Positions 1 to 5,007 of a stretch of 5,995 bases of DNA are shown one piece after another; positions within the stretch are counted from its first letter, which is position 1, and every line of letters begins with the position of its first letter. Source of the stretch: G020354085 sp964629975 (GTDB lineage: Bacteria > Pseudomonadota > Gammaproteobacteria > Acidiferrobacterales > Sulfurifustaceae); contig CAZVUN010000157.1 in NCBI GenBank assembly GCA_964629975.1, forward strand, positions 1 through 5,995, written 5' to 3'. Below the pieces are notes generated by a model, which saw only the letters and a list, made by a program, of their open reading frames with translations, searched no databases and was not told where the DNA came from. The position numbers were made by a program, and so were the translations under genes.

Positions 1-136
1 GGGCGATGCTGAGCGCCGGCAGGTGCACGGCGCGCGCGCCGGCGCGCTCCAGCCGCTCGATCAGCCCCTGCGCCTGTCCGGCCGGCCGCGTCACCAGCAC
101 GCTCACCCCGGTGAGCGGCCGGCTCTGCTCAGGCAC
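1..136 (-). CDS. hemD: Uroporphyrinogen-III synthase, N-terminal fragment (partial)
   Basis: This is the first 45 codons of a gene that leaves the window at base 1. HemD closes and inverts ring D of hydroxymethylbilane to give uroporphyrinogen III, the branch point to haem, sirohaem and cobalamin. The visible protein contains GVSVLVTRPAGQAQGL followed by an amphipathic helix and HLPALSI. This fits the HemD N-terminus (VLVTRP, the first Rossmann-like strand, then a Pro-rich strand). The start is a GTG at 134-136, with an AAGG Shine-Dalgarno-like run 9 bases upstream. It overlaps the last 8 bases of hemC, so translation is probably coupled. In-frame GTG codons slightly downstream (before SVLVT) are alternative starts. 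The call rests on a short fragment plus its position after hemC, which is the usual hemCD order. Confidence 0.8.
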   Translation of the reverse strand, partial: MPEQSRPLTGVSVLVTRPAGQAQGLIERLERAGARAVHLPALSIA

Positions 137-1061
137 GTCCGTAGACCTTGTCGAGGATCGCGCGCGCGCCGCGTCCAAGGAGGTCGTGGGCGAGCGCGTG
201 GCCCAGGCGCTCGGCATCGGCGGCCGGCCCGCGGATCTCGCCGCGGATCACCCGGCTGCCGTCGGGGTCGCCGACCAGGCCGCGTACATGCAATTCATCG
301 CCGTCCAGCACCGCGTAGCCGCCGATCGGCACCTGGCAGCCACCCTCGAGTGCCGCGTTCAGGGCGCGCTCGGCGCTGACACAGGTGCGCGTCGTGGGGT
401 GGTTGAGCGGCGCGAGCAGGGCGTTGGTGCGGGCATCGTCCGCGCGCGACTCGATGCACACCGCGCCCTGGCCCACGGCCGGCAGGCTCTCGTCCGGTTC
501 GAGCGGCGCGCGGATGCGCGCCTCGAAGCCGAGGCGCTTGAGGCCCGCGCACGCAAGGACGATGGCGTCGAACTCGCCGCTGTCGAGCTTGGCAAGGCGC
601 GTGTTGACGTTGCCGCGCAGCGTGACGATCTCGAGGTGCGGGTAGGCCGCGCGCAGCTGGCACTGGCGACGCAGGCTGGCGGTGCCGACACGGCTGCCGG
701 CCGGCAGCTCGGCGAGGCGCGCGTAGCGGTTGGAGACGAAGGCGTCGCGCGGGTCCTCGCGCTCGAGGATGGCGCACAGGTGCATGCCCGCGGGCAGCGT
801 GACGGTCACGTCCTTGAGCGAGTGCACGGCGAAATCGATGCGCCCGTCGTGTAGCGCTGTCTCGAGCTCTTTGATAAAAAGCCCCTTGCCGCCGACGCGC
901 GCCAGGCTGCGATCGAGGATCTGGTCGCCTTCGGTCGTGATGCGCACCAGCTCGACGGCGAGGCCCGGATGGGTCTGTTGCAGCCGCGTGCGCACGTGCT
1001 CGGCCTGCCACAGGGCGAGCGGGCTCTTGCGGGTGCCGAGGCGCAGGCGGTGGGTGGACAT
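129..1061 (-). CDS. hemC: Porphobilinogen deaminase (hydroxymethylbilane synthase)
   Basis: The cytosolic enzyme joins four porphobilinogen molecules head to tail into hydroxymethylbilane, using a covalently bound dipyrromethane cofactor. The 310-residue protein is normal length. Visible landmarks: N-terminal LRLGTRKSPLALWQA, with Arg11; GGKGLFIKELE at 57-67; HSLKD with catalytic Asp84; EREDPRDAFVSN at 100-111; Arg131, Arg132, Arg149 and Arg155 in the substrate/cofactor site; and ERALNAALEGGCQVPIG with cofactor-attachment Cys242. These positions coincide with the E. coli numbering. The usual Pro after HSLKDV is Thr86 here. I chose the ATG at 1061 because homology begins right there; the open frame continues upstream to 1388 only as an antisense shadow of the thioredoxin-like gene. 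No clear Shine-Dalgarno is seen. It overlaps hemD by 8 bases and is divergent from the thioredoxin-like gene with 41 bases between starts. Confidence 0.97.
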   Translation of the reverse strand: MSTHRLRLGTRKSPLALWQAEHVRTRLQQTHPGLAVELVRITTEGDQILDRSLARVGGKGLFIKELETALHDGRIDFAVHSLKDVTVTLPAGMHLCAILEREDPRDAFVSNRYARLAELPAGSRVGTASLRRQCQLRAAYPHLEIVTLRGNVNTRLAKLDSGEFDAIVLACAGLKRLGFEARIRAPLEPDESLPAVGQGAVCIESRADDARTNALLAPLNHPTTRTCVSAERALNAALEGGCQVPIGGYAVLDGDELHVRGLVGDPDGSRVIRGEIRGPAADAERLGHALAHDLLGRGARAILDKVYGRA

Positions 1062-1095
1062 GGGGTGAACGGCGCGCAGGATCGGGTGCGGGCGG

Positions 1096-1101
1096 ATTAT
1101 A
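1096..1101 (-). promoter_or_regulatory. Possible -10 element for hemC
   Basis: The minus strand reads a perfect TATAAT here, 34 bases before the hemC ATG, in an otherwise G+C-rich stretch. Transcription would start near 1089, giving a leader of about 28 nt. No good -35 hexamer is present 16-18 bases upstream (that stretch lies inside the start of the thioredoxin-like gene and is A-rich on the minus strand), so this is a candidate only. It lies immediately before, and shares bases with the leader of, the divergent gene, so polymerase at this site could interfere with that gene's initiation. Confidence 0.35.
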
Positions 1102-1102
1102 T

Positions 1103-1612
1103 ATGAATCGAGGGTTGGCGTTTTTGCTCGGCGCGCTCGCGTGCGCAAGCGCGCCGGCGGCCGAGCTGCTGCCGCTCGCGCGCGATCTGCACGCCGATGC
1201 GGCCGCCGCGCGCGCCCAGTGCGCGCCGATCGTGGTGTTCTTCGCCTCGGACTTCTGTCCGTACTGCCACGAGGTCGAGCAGCTGTACCTCGAACCGCTG
1301 CAACGGCGTGAGGCGCGGGTGCTGATCCGCAAGGTGCACATCGACCGCGCTCTCGCGGTCGTCGATTTCGGCGGGGCGCGCACGGCACACCGCGATTTCG
1401 CGCGCCAGGCCGGCGTCGGCCTCACTCCCTACCTTCGTTTCTACGGGCCGGACGGGCAGGAGCTCACCACGGCGTTGCGCGGATTCGGCTCGCGTGACTT
1501 CTTCGGTGCCCTGCTGGAAAGCGCGCTCGAGGATTCGATCGCCCGGGTCTGCCCCAACGCACCGGGGCGCGCCGCGGCCGCGCCGCGGAAGGATCCGGCG
1601 CGCGTCGACTAG
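1103..1612 (+). CDS. Exported thioredoxin-fold protein with CPYC motif
   Basis: A 169-residue protein with a probable Sec signal peptide: Arg3, a hydrophobic core at about 5-16, and a likely cleavage after Ala-Pro-Ala-Ala at 20. The mature part has a strand IVVFFAS (43-49) leading to the redox motif CPYC at 52-55, then a helix, and a Thr-Pro at 108-109 preceding LRFYGPDG, which matches the conserved cis-proline and following beta-hairpin of thioredoxin folds. This resembles the thioredoxin-like/SoxW-type periplasmic family rather than DsbA, which is larger. It probably exchanges disulfides or reduces a periplasmic partner; the partner is unknown. Cys40 and Cys150 are extra cysteines. The C-terminus is low-complexity (Ala/Pro/Arg). 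It lies between hemC (divergent) and algR (convergent), and its TAG shares the CTAG tetranucleotide with the algR stop. No strong ribosome binding site is seen before the ATG. Confidence 0.85.
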   Translation: MNRGLAFLLGALACASAPAAELLPLARDLHADAAAARAQCAPIVVFFASDFCPYCHEVEQLYLEPLQRREARVLIRKVHIDRALAVVDFGGARTAHRDFARQAGVGLTPYLRFYGPDGQELTTALRGFGSRDFFGALLESALEDSIARVCPNAPGRAAAAPRKDPARVD

Positions 1613-2355
1613 GCGGCCTTCGGACGATTGCGTGCCCAGCGGCGCACGGAGGCGGTGTGGCGGCGGCTGACATCGAGTTTCCTGTCCGAGCCCTTGAGCG
1701 TCACCTGCCAGGTGCCGGCCGGGCTCTTCTCGATGCCCTTGATGTACTGGGTGGCGACCAGCGCGTTGCGGTGCACGCGCAGGAACTGCTCGCCGAATTC
1801 CTGCTCCAGGTTGACCAGCGAGTCCTCGATCAGGTGCTCCTCGTTGGCGGTGCGCACCACGACGTACTTGCTGTCGGCGAGGAAGAACATCACGTCCGAT
1901 ACCGGCACCAGGCGGATGTTGCCGCGCAGGTGCACGCTGATGTGGGTGCGCGCCTGCGGTTCGGCGCGCGCCTGGTGGATCTCGCGCGCCTGCTTCATGG
2001 TGAGCTTGTGCGCCTTGGTGAGCGCGTTGGCCAGCCGGTCCTTGCGGATCGGCTTCAACAGGTAGTCGACGGCGTTGACCTCGAAGGCATCGAGCGCGTG
2101 CTGGTCGTAGGCGGTGGTGAAGATCACGCTCGGCGGGTTGTCCATGCCCATCATGTGCATGGCCGCCTCCAGCCCGTCCATGCCCGGCATGCGGATGTCC
2201 ATCAGCACGACGTCGGGATTGAGCGCCGAGACCTTGTCCACCGCCTCGGTGCCATTCATGGCCTCGCCCACGACGGTGTAGCCGCCGATGTCACCGAGCA
2301 GCTCGCGCAGACGGTCTCGCGCCAGCTTCTCGTCGTCAACGATCAGTACTCTCAT
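1609..2355 (-). CDS. algR: LytTR-family response regulator, AlgR type
   Basis: A 248-residue cytosolic two-component transcription regulator, the same length as P. aeruginosa AlgR. The N-terminal receiver domain (about 1-120) has the acidic pair Asp7-Asp8, the phospho-acceptor Asp53 in VLMDIRMPGMDG, Thr81 before Ala82, and Lys101 in LLKP. A linker rich in Gln/Arg/Glu leads to a LytTR DNA-binding domain (about 138-241) containing FFLADSKYVVVRT, the signature RVHRNALV (193-200) and SRRH (230-233). The start ATG has a strong GGAGG 6 bases upstream (2362-2366 on the complementary strand), and it overlaps the stop of the preceding kinase as ATGA. It is the last gene of the three-gene operon. In Pseudomonas, AlgR controls alginate, type IV pilus (fimU operon) and virulence genes; its targets here are not visible. 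The stop is convergent with, and shares CTAG with, the thioredoxin-like gene. Confidence 0.93.
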   Translation of the reverse strand: MRVLIVDDEKLARDRLRELLGDIGGYTVVGEAMNGTEAVDKVSALNPDVVLMDIRMPGMDGLEAAMHMMGMDNPPSVIFTTAYDQHALDAFEVNAVDYLLKPIRKDRLANALTKAHKLTMKQAREIHQARAEPQARTHISVHLRGNIRLVPVSDVMFFLADSKYVVVRTANEEHLIEDSLVNLEQEFGEQFLRVHRNALVATQYIKGIEKSPAGTWQVTLKGSDRKLDVSRRHTASVRRWARNRPKAA

Positions 2356-3500
2356 GGTTTCCCTCCCCGCGTCGGTAGCGTCACTTGCACGCGAAACTCG
2401 CCATCGTCCTCACTGGCCGTGAACTGCGCTGCCTCGCCGTAGTGGCTGTTGAAGCGCTGGCGGATGTTGTCGAGCGACTGGGTCGCGGCCTCGGCCGGCG
2501 GCTTGCCGCGCCCGCGCGTCCTGGGCAGCGGCCCGCGCACCTCGATGTGGATGTTCCCCTGCGCCTCGCTGAGCCGCACGCGCAGCAGCCCGCCGCCCGG
2601 CAGCTCCTCGATGCCGTGGCGGATGGCGTTCTCGAGCAGCGGCTGCAGCGTCAGCACCGGCATCACGGTGGTGCGCGGGAACGTACCGATGTCCCACTCG
2701 ACCTGCAAGCGGTTGTCGAGGCGCAGCGCCTCGACCGAGAGGTATTTCTTGGCGACCTCGATCTCGTTGCGCACCGGCACCAGCGTTTCGTCCTCCGACA
2801 GCATCATGCGGAAAAGTTCCGCCATGTCCTCGATCGCCGCCTCGGCCTTGGCCGGGTCGGAGCGCGTGAGCGAGGCGATGATGTTGAGGCTGTTGAACAC
2901 GAAATGCGGGCGGATGCGCGACTTGAGCGCCGCCAGGCGTGCGTTCGCCTCCGACAGCGTGCGCTGCTTGAGCTCGTGCTTGGCGAGGAAGTAGCGCAAC
3001 AGCAGGCCGTTGACGATGGCGCTGATGGTGAGGTTGAGCACGTGGAAATCGCCATACCACACCGGGCGCGGGCTGTTCACCCGCCCGAGCGCCCAGGTGA
3101 GCCACACCGCGACCTCGCTCACGACAAAGGTGGTGCACAAGAGCAGCAGGTAGGCCATGCCGAGCGCGCGCACGTTCGGCAGGCGGTTGAGGCGCTTGCG
3201 CGCAAAGCACAGTACCGCCGTGCCGGCGAGCGCCACCCACTGCACCAGCAGCGAGATCAGCAGGAAGTCCTGCCACGCATCGGGCGACACCAGCCCGCGC
3301 GGCATCACCAGGGTGATCAGGATCGCGAGCAGCTCCGCCACCACCGCGACGTTGAACACCACCCAGCCGTGGCAGAAGTTGGGCAGGAAGTCGCTGTCGC
3401 GCGCGGTGAGATCGGTCGGCAGCGCGAGCTGCGCGCGCAGCGCCTCGAGCAGCCGGCCGGCACGATTCGACAGCGACGGCTTGATCAGCAGCGGTTCCAT
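2352..3500 (-). CDS. algZ: AlgZ/FimS-like membrane sensor histidine kinase (second of two)
   Basis: A 382-residue inner-membrane kinase of the LytS/His_kinase (PF06580) class, expected to phosphorylate or dephosphorylate AlgR. An N-terminal stretch of about 45 residues precedes four hydrophobic segments at about 46-67, 78-100, 112-137 and 152-173. A short helical linker then leads to SRIRPHFVFNSLN with phospho-accepting His199. The N-box LQPLLENAIRHGIE contains Asn291. The last motif, SLDNIRQRF (342-350), keeps the Asn-Ile-Arg of the family, but the usual glycine-rich run before it is absent; a basic, Pro-rich insert (about 324-338) occupies that region. FLPNFC before the first membrane segment and LLLRYF after the fourth look, from memory, most like canonical AlgZ, so I give this copy the symbol. 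Its ATG follows the first kinase's stop by one base (TGA-C-ATG), and its TGA overlaps the algR ATG, so coupled translation is likely. Confidence 0.88.
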   Translation of the reverse strand: MEPLLIKPSLSNRAGRLLEALRAQLALPTDLTARDSDFLPNFCHGWVVFNVAVVAELLAILITLVMPRGLVSPDAWQDFLLISLLVQWVALAGTAVLCFARKRLNRLPNVRALGMAYLLLLCTTFVVSEVAVWLTWALGRVNSPRPVWYGDFHVLNLTISAIVNGLLLRYFLAKHELKQRTLSEANARLAALKSRIRPHFVFNSLNIIASLTRSDPAKAEAAIEDMAELFRMMLSEDETLVPVRNEIEVAKKYLSVEALRLDNRLQVEWDIGTFPRTTVMPVLTLQPLLENAIRHGIEELPGGGLLRVRLSEAQGNIHIEVRGPLPRTRGRGKPPAEAATQSLDNIRQRFNSHYGEAAQFTASEDDGEFRVQVTLPTRGGKP

Positions 3501-3501
3501 G

Positions 3502-4554
3502 TCAGGCCACCACGATCGGCATCTTGACCTTGACGTGGTACTGGCCGCCTTCCTCGAACGACTGCATGCTGGCGCGCTCGCCGAACTGCGTGGCGAGGCG
3601 CTGGCGGATGTTGTCCTGCGCGATCTGGTTGCCCTTGGACAGGCTCGGCTTCTTCACGTCCGGCAGCGGATTGCTGATCAGGATATTGAGCACGTCACCT
3701 TCGGCCCACATCTCGATCTTGATGGTGCCGCCGGCGAAGCGCGGCTCGATGCCGTGGTAGATGGCGTTTTCCAACAGCGGCTGCAGCGTGAGCGCCGGGA
3801 TCTGCGCCGCGCGCGGGATGTTGCCGACGTTCCACTTGACCTGCAGGCGGTCGCCCAGGCGGATCTTCTCGATCTCGAGATACTGGCGCGAGATCTCGCG
3901 CTCCGCCGAGATCGGTACGAGCTTGCGGGCATCGGCGAGCAGCACGCGGAACAGATCGGCGAGATCGTGCAGCACCATCTCCGCCTTGGGCGGATCGGAG
4001 CGGGTGAGCGAGGCCACGCTGTTCAGGCTGTTGAACAGGAAGTGCGGCCGGATGCGCGACTGCAGCGCCTGCATGCGCGCCTCCTGCTGCGAGCGGCTCT
4101 CGACCTCGGCGCGGTGTTGCAGTACCAGGTAGCGCAGCCCGAGTCCCGAGACGATGAGCGCAATGAGGAGGCTCCTCACCAGGAACGAGGCGCGCCACTC
4201 CGGCCAGCGCTCGGCAATGAGCCCCAGGTCGTGCAGCACGAAGATGAGCGCATCGGCCCCGACCGCCGTGACCAGCAGCAGCAGCAGCACCACCAGCGCC
4301 GAGCCGACGCCGACCGACACGCGCCTGAGCAACGGCGCCGCGAGGCGCAGCACCACCCAGCTCACCAGGGTGACGGCGAGCGCGAACGCCGACAGCAGGT
4401 TGAACTCCTGCCAGGCCAGCGCATCGAGCCGGCTGTTGCGCCCGACCGTGATGATGATCGCAATCAGCTCCGCCAGCACCAGCAGGCGTACCGCCATGCC
4501 GAAGGAGGCGAAATCCGGGGAAAAGCGTTGTGCCGTAGGGCTGGTCGTTGCCAT
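3502..4554 (-). CDS. AlgZ-like membrane sensor histidine kinase (first of two, paralogue)
   Basis: A 350-residue paralogue of the kinase encoded just downstream, and the first gene of the operon. Four hydrophobic segments lie at about 21-37, 52-74, 80-107 and 122-143, with a very leucine-rich third segment. The kinase region starts with SRIRPHFLFNSLNSVASL, placing the phospho-acceptor at His171. The N-box LQPLLENAIYHGIEP has Asn263. The terminal motif GNQIAQDNIRQRL (308-320) keeps only one of the glycines expected in a LytS-type G-box. By eye, roughly half of kinase-domain residues match the other copy, and membrane landmarks such as AEL-IA-I-T and AWQ(E/D)F are shared, so the two look like an old tandem duplication. 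The ATG at 4554 follows an in-frame TAA two codons upstream, so the start cannot be further out. No Shine-Dalgarno is evident. Its signal and its partner (presumably the single AlgR) are inferred. Confidence 0.88.
   Translation of the reverse strand: MATTSPTAQRFSPDFASFGMAVRLLVLAELIAIIITVGRNSRLDALAWQEFNLLSAFALAVTLVSWVVLRLAAPLLRRVSVGVGSALVVLLLLLVTAVGADALIFVLHDLGLIAERWPEWRASFLVRSLLIALIVSGLGLRYLVLQHRAEVESRSQQEARMQALQSRIRPHFLFNSLNSVASLTRSDPPKAEMVLHDLADLFRVLLADARKLVPISAEREISRQYLEIEKIRLGDRLQVKWNVGNIPRAAQIPALTLQPLLENAIYHGIEPRFAGGTIKIEMWAEGDVLNILISNPLPDVKKPSLSKGNQIAQDNIRQRLATQFGERASMQSFEEGGQYHVKVKMPIVVA
4273..4287. repeat. (CAG)5 trinucleotide run inside the first kinase gene
   Basis: Five perfect CAG units on the plus strand read as five consecutive CTG leucine codons on the coding strand (about residues 90-94), in the third hydrophobic segment. 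Slippage would add or remove whole leucines without a frameshift. It is probably ordinary leucine codon bias in a membrane helix. Confidence 0.6.
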
Positions 4555-4765
4555 GGTTTATGGGTTAGCCGCACCGTGGCGCCGGACAGGGCCGGGAGCC
4601 CGTTGGGTCGGGCCCGCCCCGGCCGTCGTCCGCAAGCTCCCGCACGGGGGCGTCCCTACCCTTTATAGTAGTTCCTGCGAGCGAGCGCCGGGTGCGCCCA
4701 GACACGGTCCCTTTCTTGCCGGTTGGTCAGCGTGGTTGGTGCAGTATACTGAGTGGCGCGTTGAC
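4555..4765 (-). promoter_or_regulatory. Upstream region of the two-kinase/algR operon
   Basis: This stretch lies between the terminator at 4766-4793 and the first kinase start, and holds no convincing gene. Candidate minus-strand -10 boxes are TATACT (4743-4748) and TATAAA (4662-4667); neither has a good -35 at normal spacing. AGTATACT (4743-4750) is a perfect palindrome, so the same place can serve as a plus-strand -10 (TATACT at 4745-4750, with TTGGTC at 4723-4728, 16-base spacer), a weak candidate for argH. A G+C-rich hairpin lies in the probable leader: GGCCGGG (4590-4596) pairs with CCCGGCC (4618-4624), and inside it GCCCG (4598-4602) pairs with CGGGC (4609-4613). It has no U-run, so it is not an intrinsic terminator, but it could slow ribosome loading or polymerase. 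Confidence 0.35.
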
Positions 4766-4793
4766 AAAAAAAACCCCCGTCGAAGGACGGGGG
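4766..4793 (-). terminator. Strong intrinsic terminator, minus strand
   Basis: On the minus strand, CCCCCGTC (4793-4786) and GACGGGGG (4781-4774) form an 8-bp perfect stem closed by a CTTC tetraloop, followed at once by eight T residues (4773-4766). On the plus strand the A-run precedes the stem and no T-run follows, so it works in one direction only. No protein gene ends here on the minus strand: the nearest one upstream would have to start inside or beyond argH. The terminator therefore ends a short non-coding transcript, or a leader that reads towards the kinase operon. Confidence 0.9.
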
Positions 4794-4858
4794 CTGAAGA
4801 CCTGATCCGGAATTCGGGGTGGGGGTGCACAAAGGAGAGTCCGGATCAGGCAACTCTC
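4766..4858 (-). ncRNA. Candidate small RNA or terminated leader, about 93 nt
   Basis: Nothing here is recognised as a named RNA family; the call comes from structure. From the putative start, the minus strand reads GAGAGU (a, 4858-4853), UG, CCUGAUCCGG (b, 4850-4841), ACUCUC (a', 4840-4835), a C-rich stretch with CACCCCCACCCCG, CCGGAUCAGG (b', 4810-4801), UCUUCA and the terminator with U8. The b/b' stem is 10 bp, extendable by one A-U inside and one G-U outside. Its loop of about 28 nt exposes CUCUCCUUU, a Shine-Dalgarno-like complement, and the C-rich run, as in small RNAs that block ribosome binding sites. The a/a' pairing (6 bp) competes with b/b' or combines with it as a pseudoknot. A U8 tail suits Hfq binding. 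Alternatively it is an attenuated leader of the kinase operon starting about 210 bases further on. Confidence 0.6.
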
Positions 4859-5007
4859 GAAGAACAACATAGCCGGGCCCTGCGGGGGTCACAACCCGCG
4901 CCCGACGGCCGGACAGCGGGTACGGATGGGCGGTGAATGCGTTTCGCCCAGCAAAATATGCACACGGCGCCGCCGCATCGGCACAACACGACAGGTCCAC
5001 CACTGAC
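4859..5007. other. Gap between the candidate small RNA and argH
   Basis: Apart from the putative small-RNA promoter (4866-4894), this stretch must carry at least part of the argH 5' region. No good plus-strand promoter stands out. An A+T-rich patch, AAAATATGC (4953-4961), lies about 50 bases before argH and could hold a -10, but no fitting -35 is seen. An AGGT (4993-4996) 11 bases before the argH ATG is the only weak ribosome binding site candidate. Confidence 0.4.
4866..4894 (-). promoter_or_regulatory. Putative sigma-70-like promoter of the candidate small RNA
   Basis: On the minus strand, TTGTGA (4894-4889) and TATGTT (4871-4866) are separated by exactly 17 bases. Each matches the consensus hexamer at four of six positions. 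A start 7-8 bases after the -10 falls on the G at 4858, the first base of the GAGAGU segment. The match is modest, but spacing, placement and a downstream terminator agree with each other. Confidence 0.4.

Noticed and set aside
6..854. Plus-strand 282-aa open frame opposite hemC/hemD
   Set aside because: It is the antisense of hemC, which is recognised residue by residue; no independent motif or ribosome binding site is visible.
4621..4630. GCCGTCGTCC as an AlgR binding site
   Set aside because: The AlgR core is CCGTTCGTC; this lacks one base inside the core, and similar G+C-rich strings are expected by chance here.
2385..4668. Long plus-strand open frames opposite the two kinases (380 and 503 aa)
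   Set aside because: They mirror the kinase genes in a G+C-rich genome and are rich in Arg/Ala/Gln/His, as is typical for antisense shadows; the kinase frames have clear domain motifs.
4761..4766. Perfect TTGACA on the plus strand as an argH -35
   Set aside because: No -10-like hexamer lies 16-18 bases downstream, where the terminator stem is found; the match arises next to the A-run.
4831..4838. AAAGGAGA on the plus strand as a ribosome binding site for a small peptide
   Set aside because: No ATG, GTG or TTG follows within 5-12 bases; the sequence is explained as the complement of the small-RNA loop.
4889..4894. TTGTGA/TCACAA as a CRP/Vfr site
   Set aside because: Only one half-site (TGTGA) is present; no TCACA partner lies at six-base spacing.
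4949..4964. Possible ArgR operator around GCAAAATATGCAC before argH
   Set aside because: On the minus strand only the left half and the A/T core of an ARG-box-like palindrome are present; the right half-site does not match.
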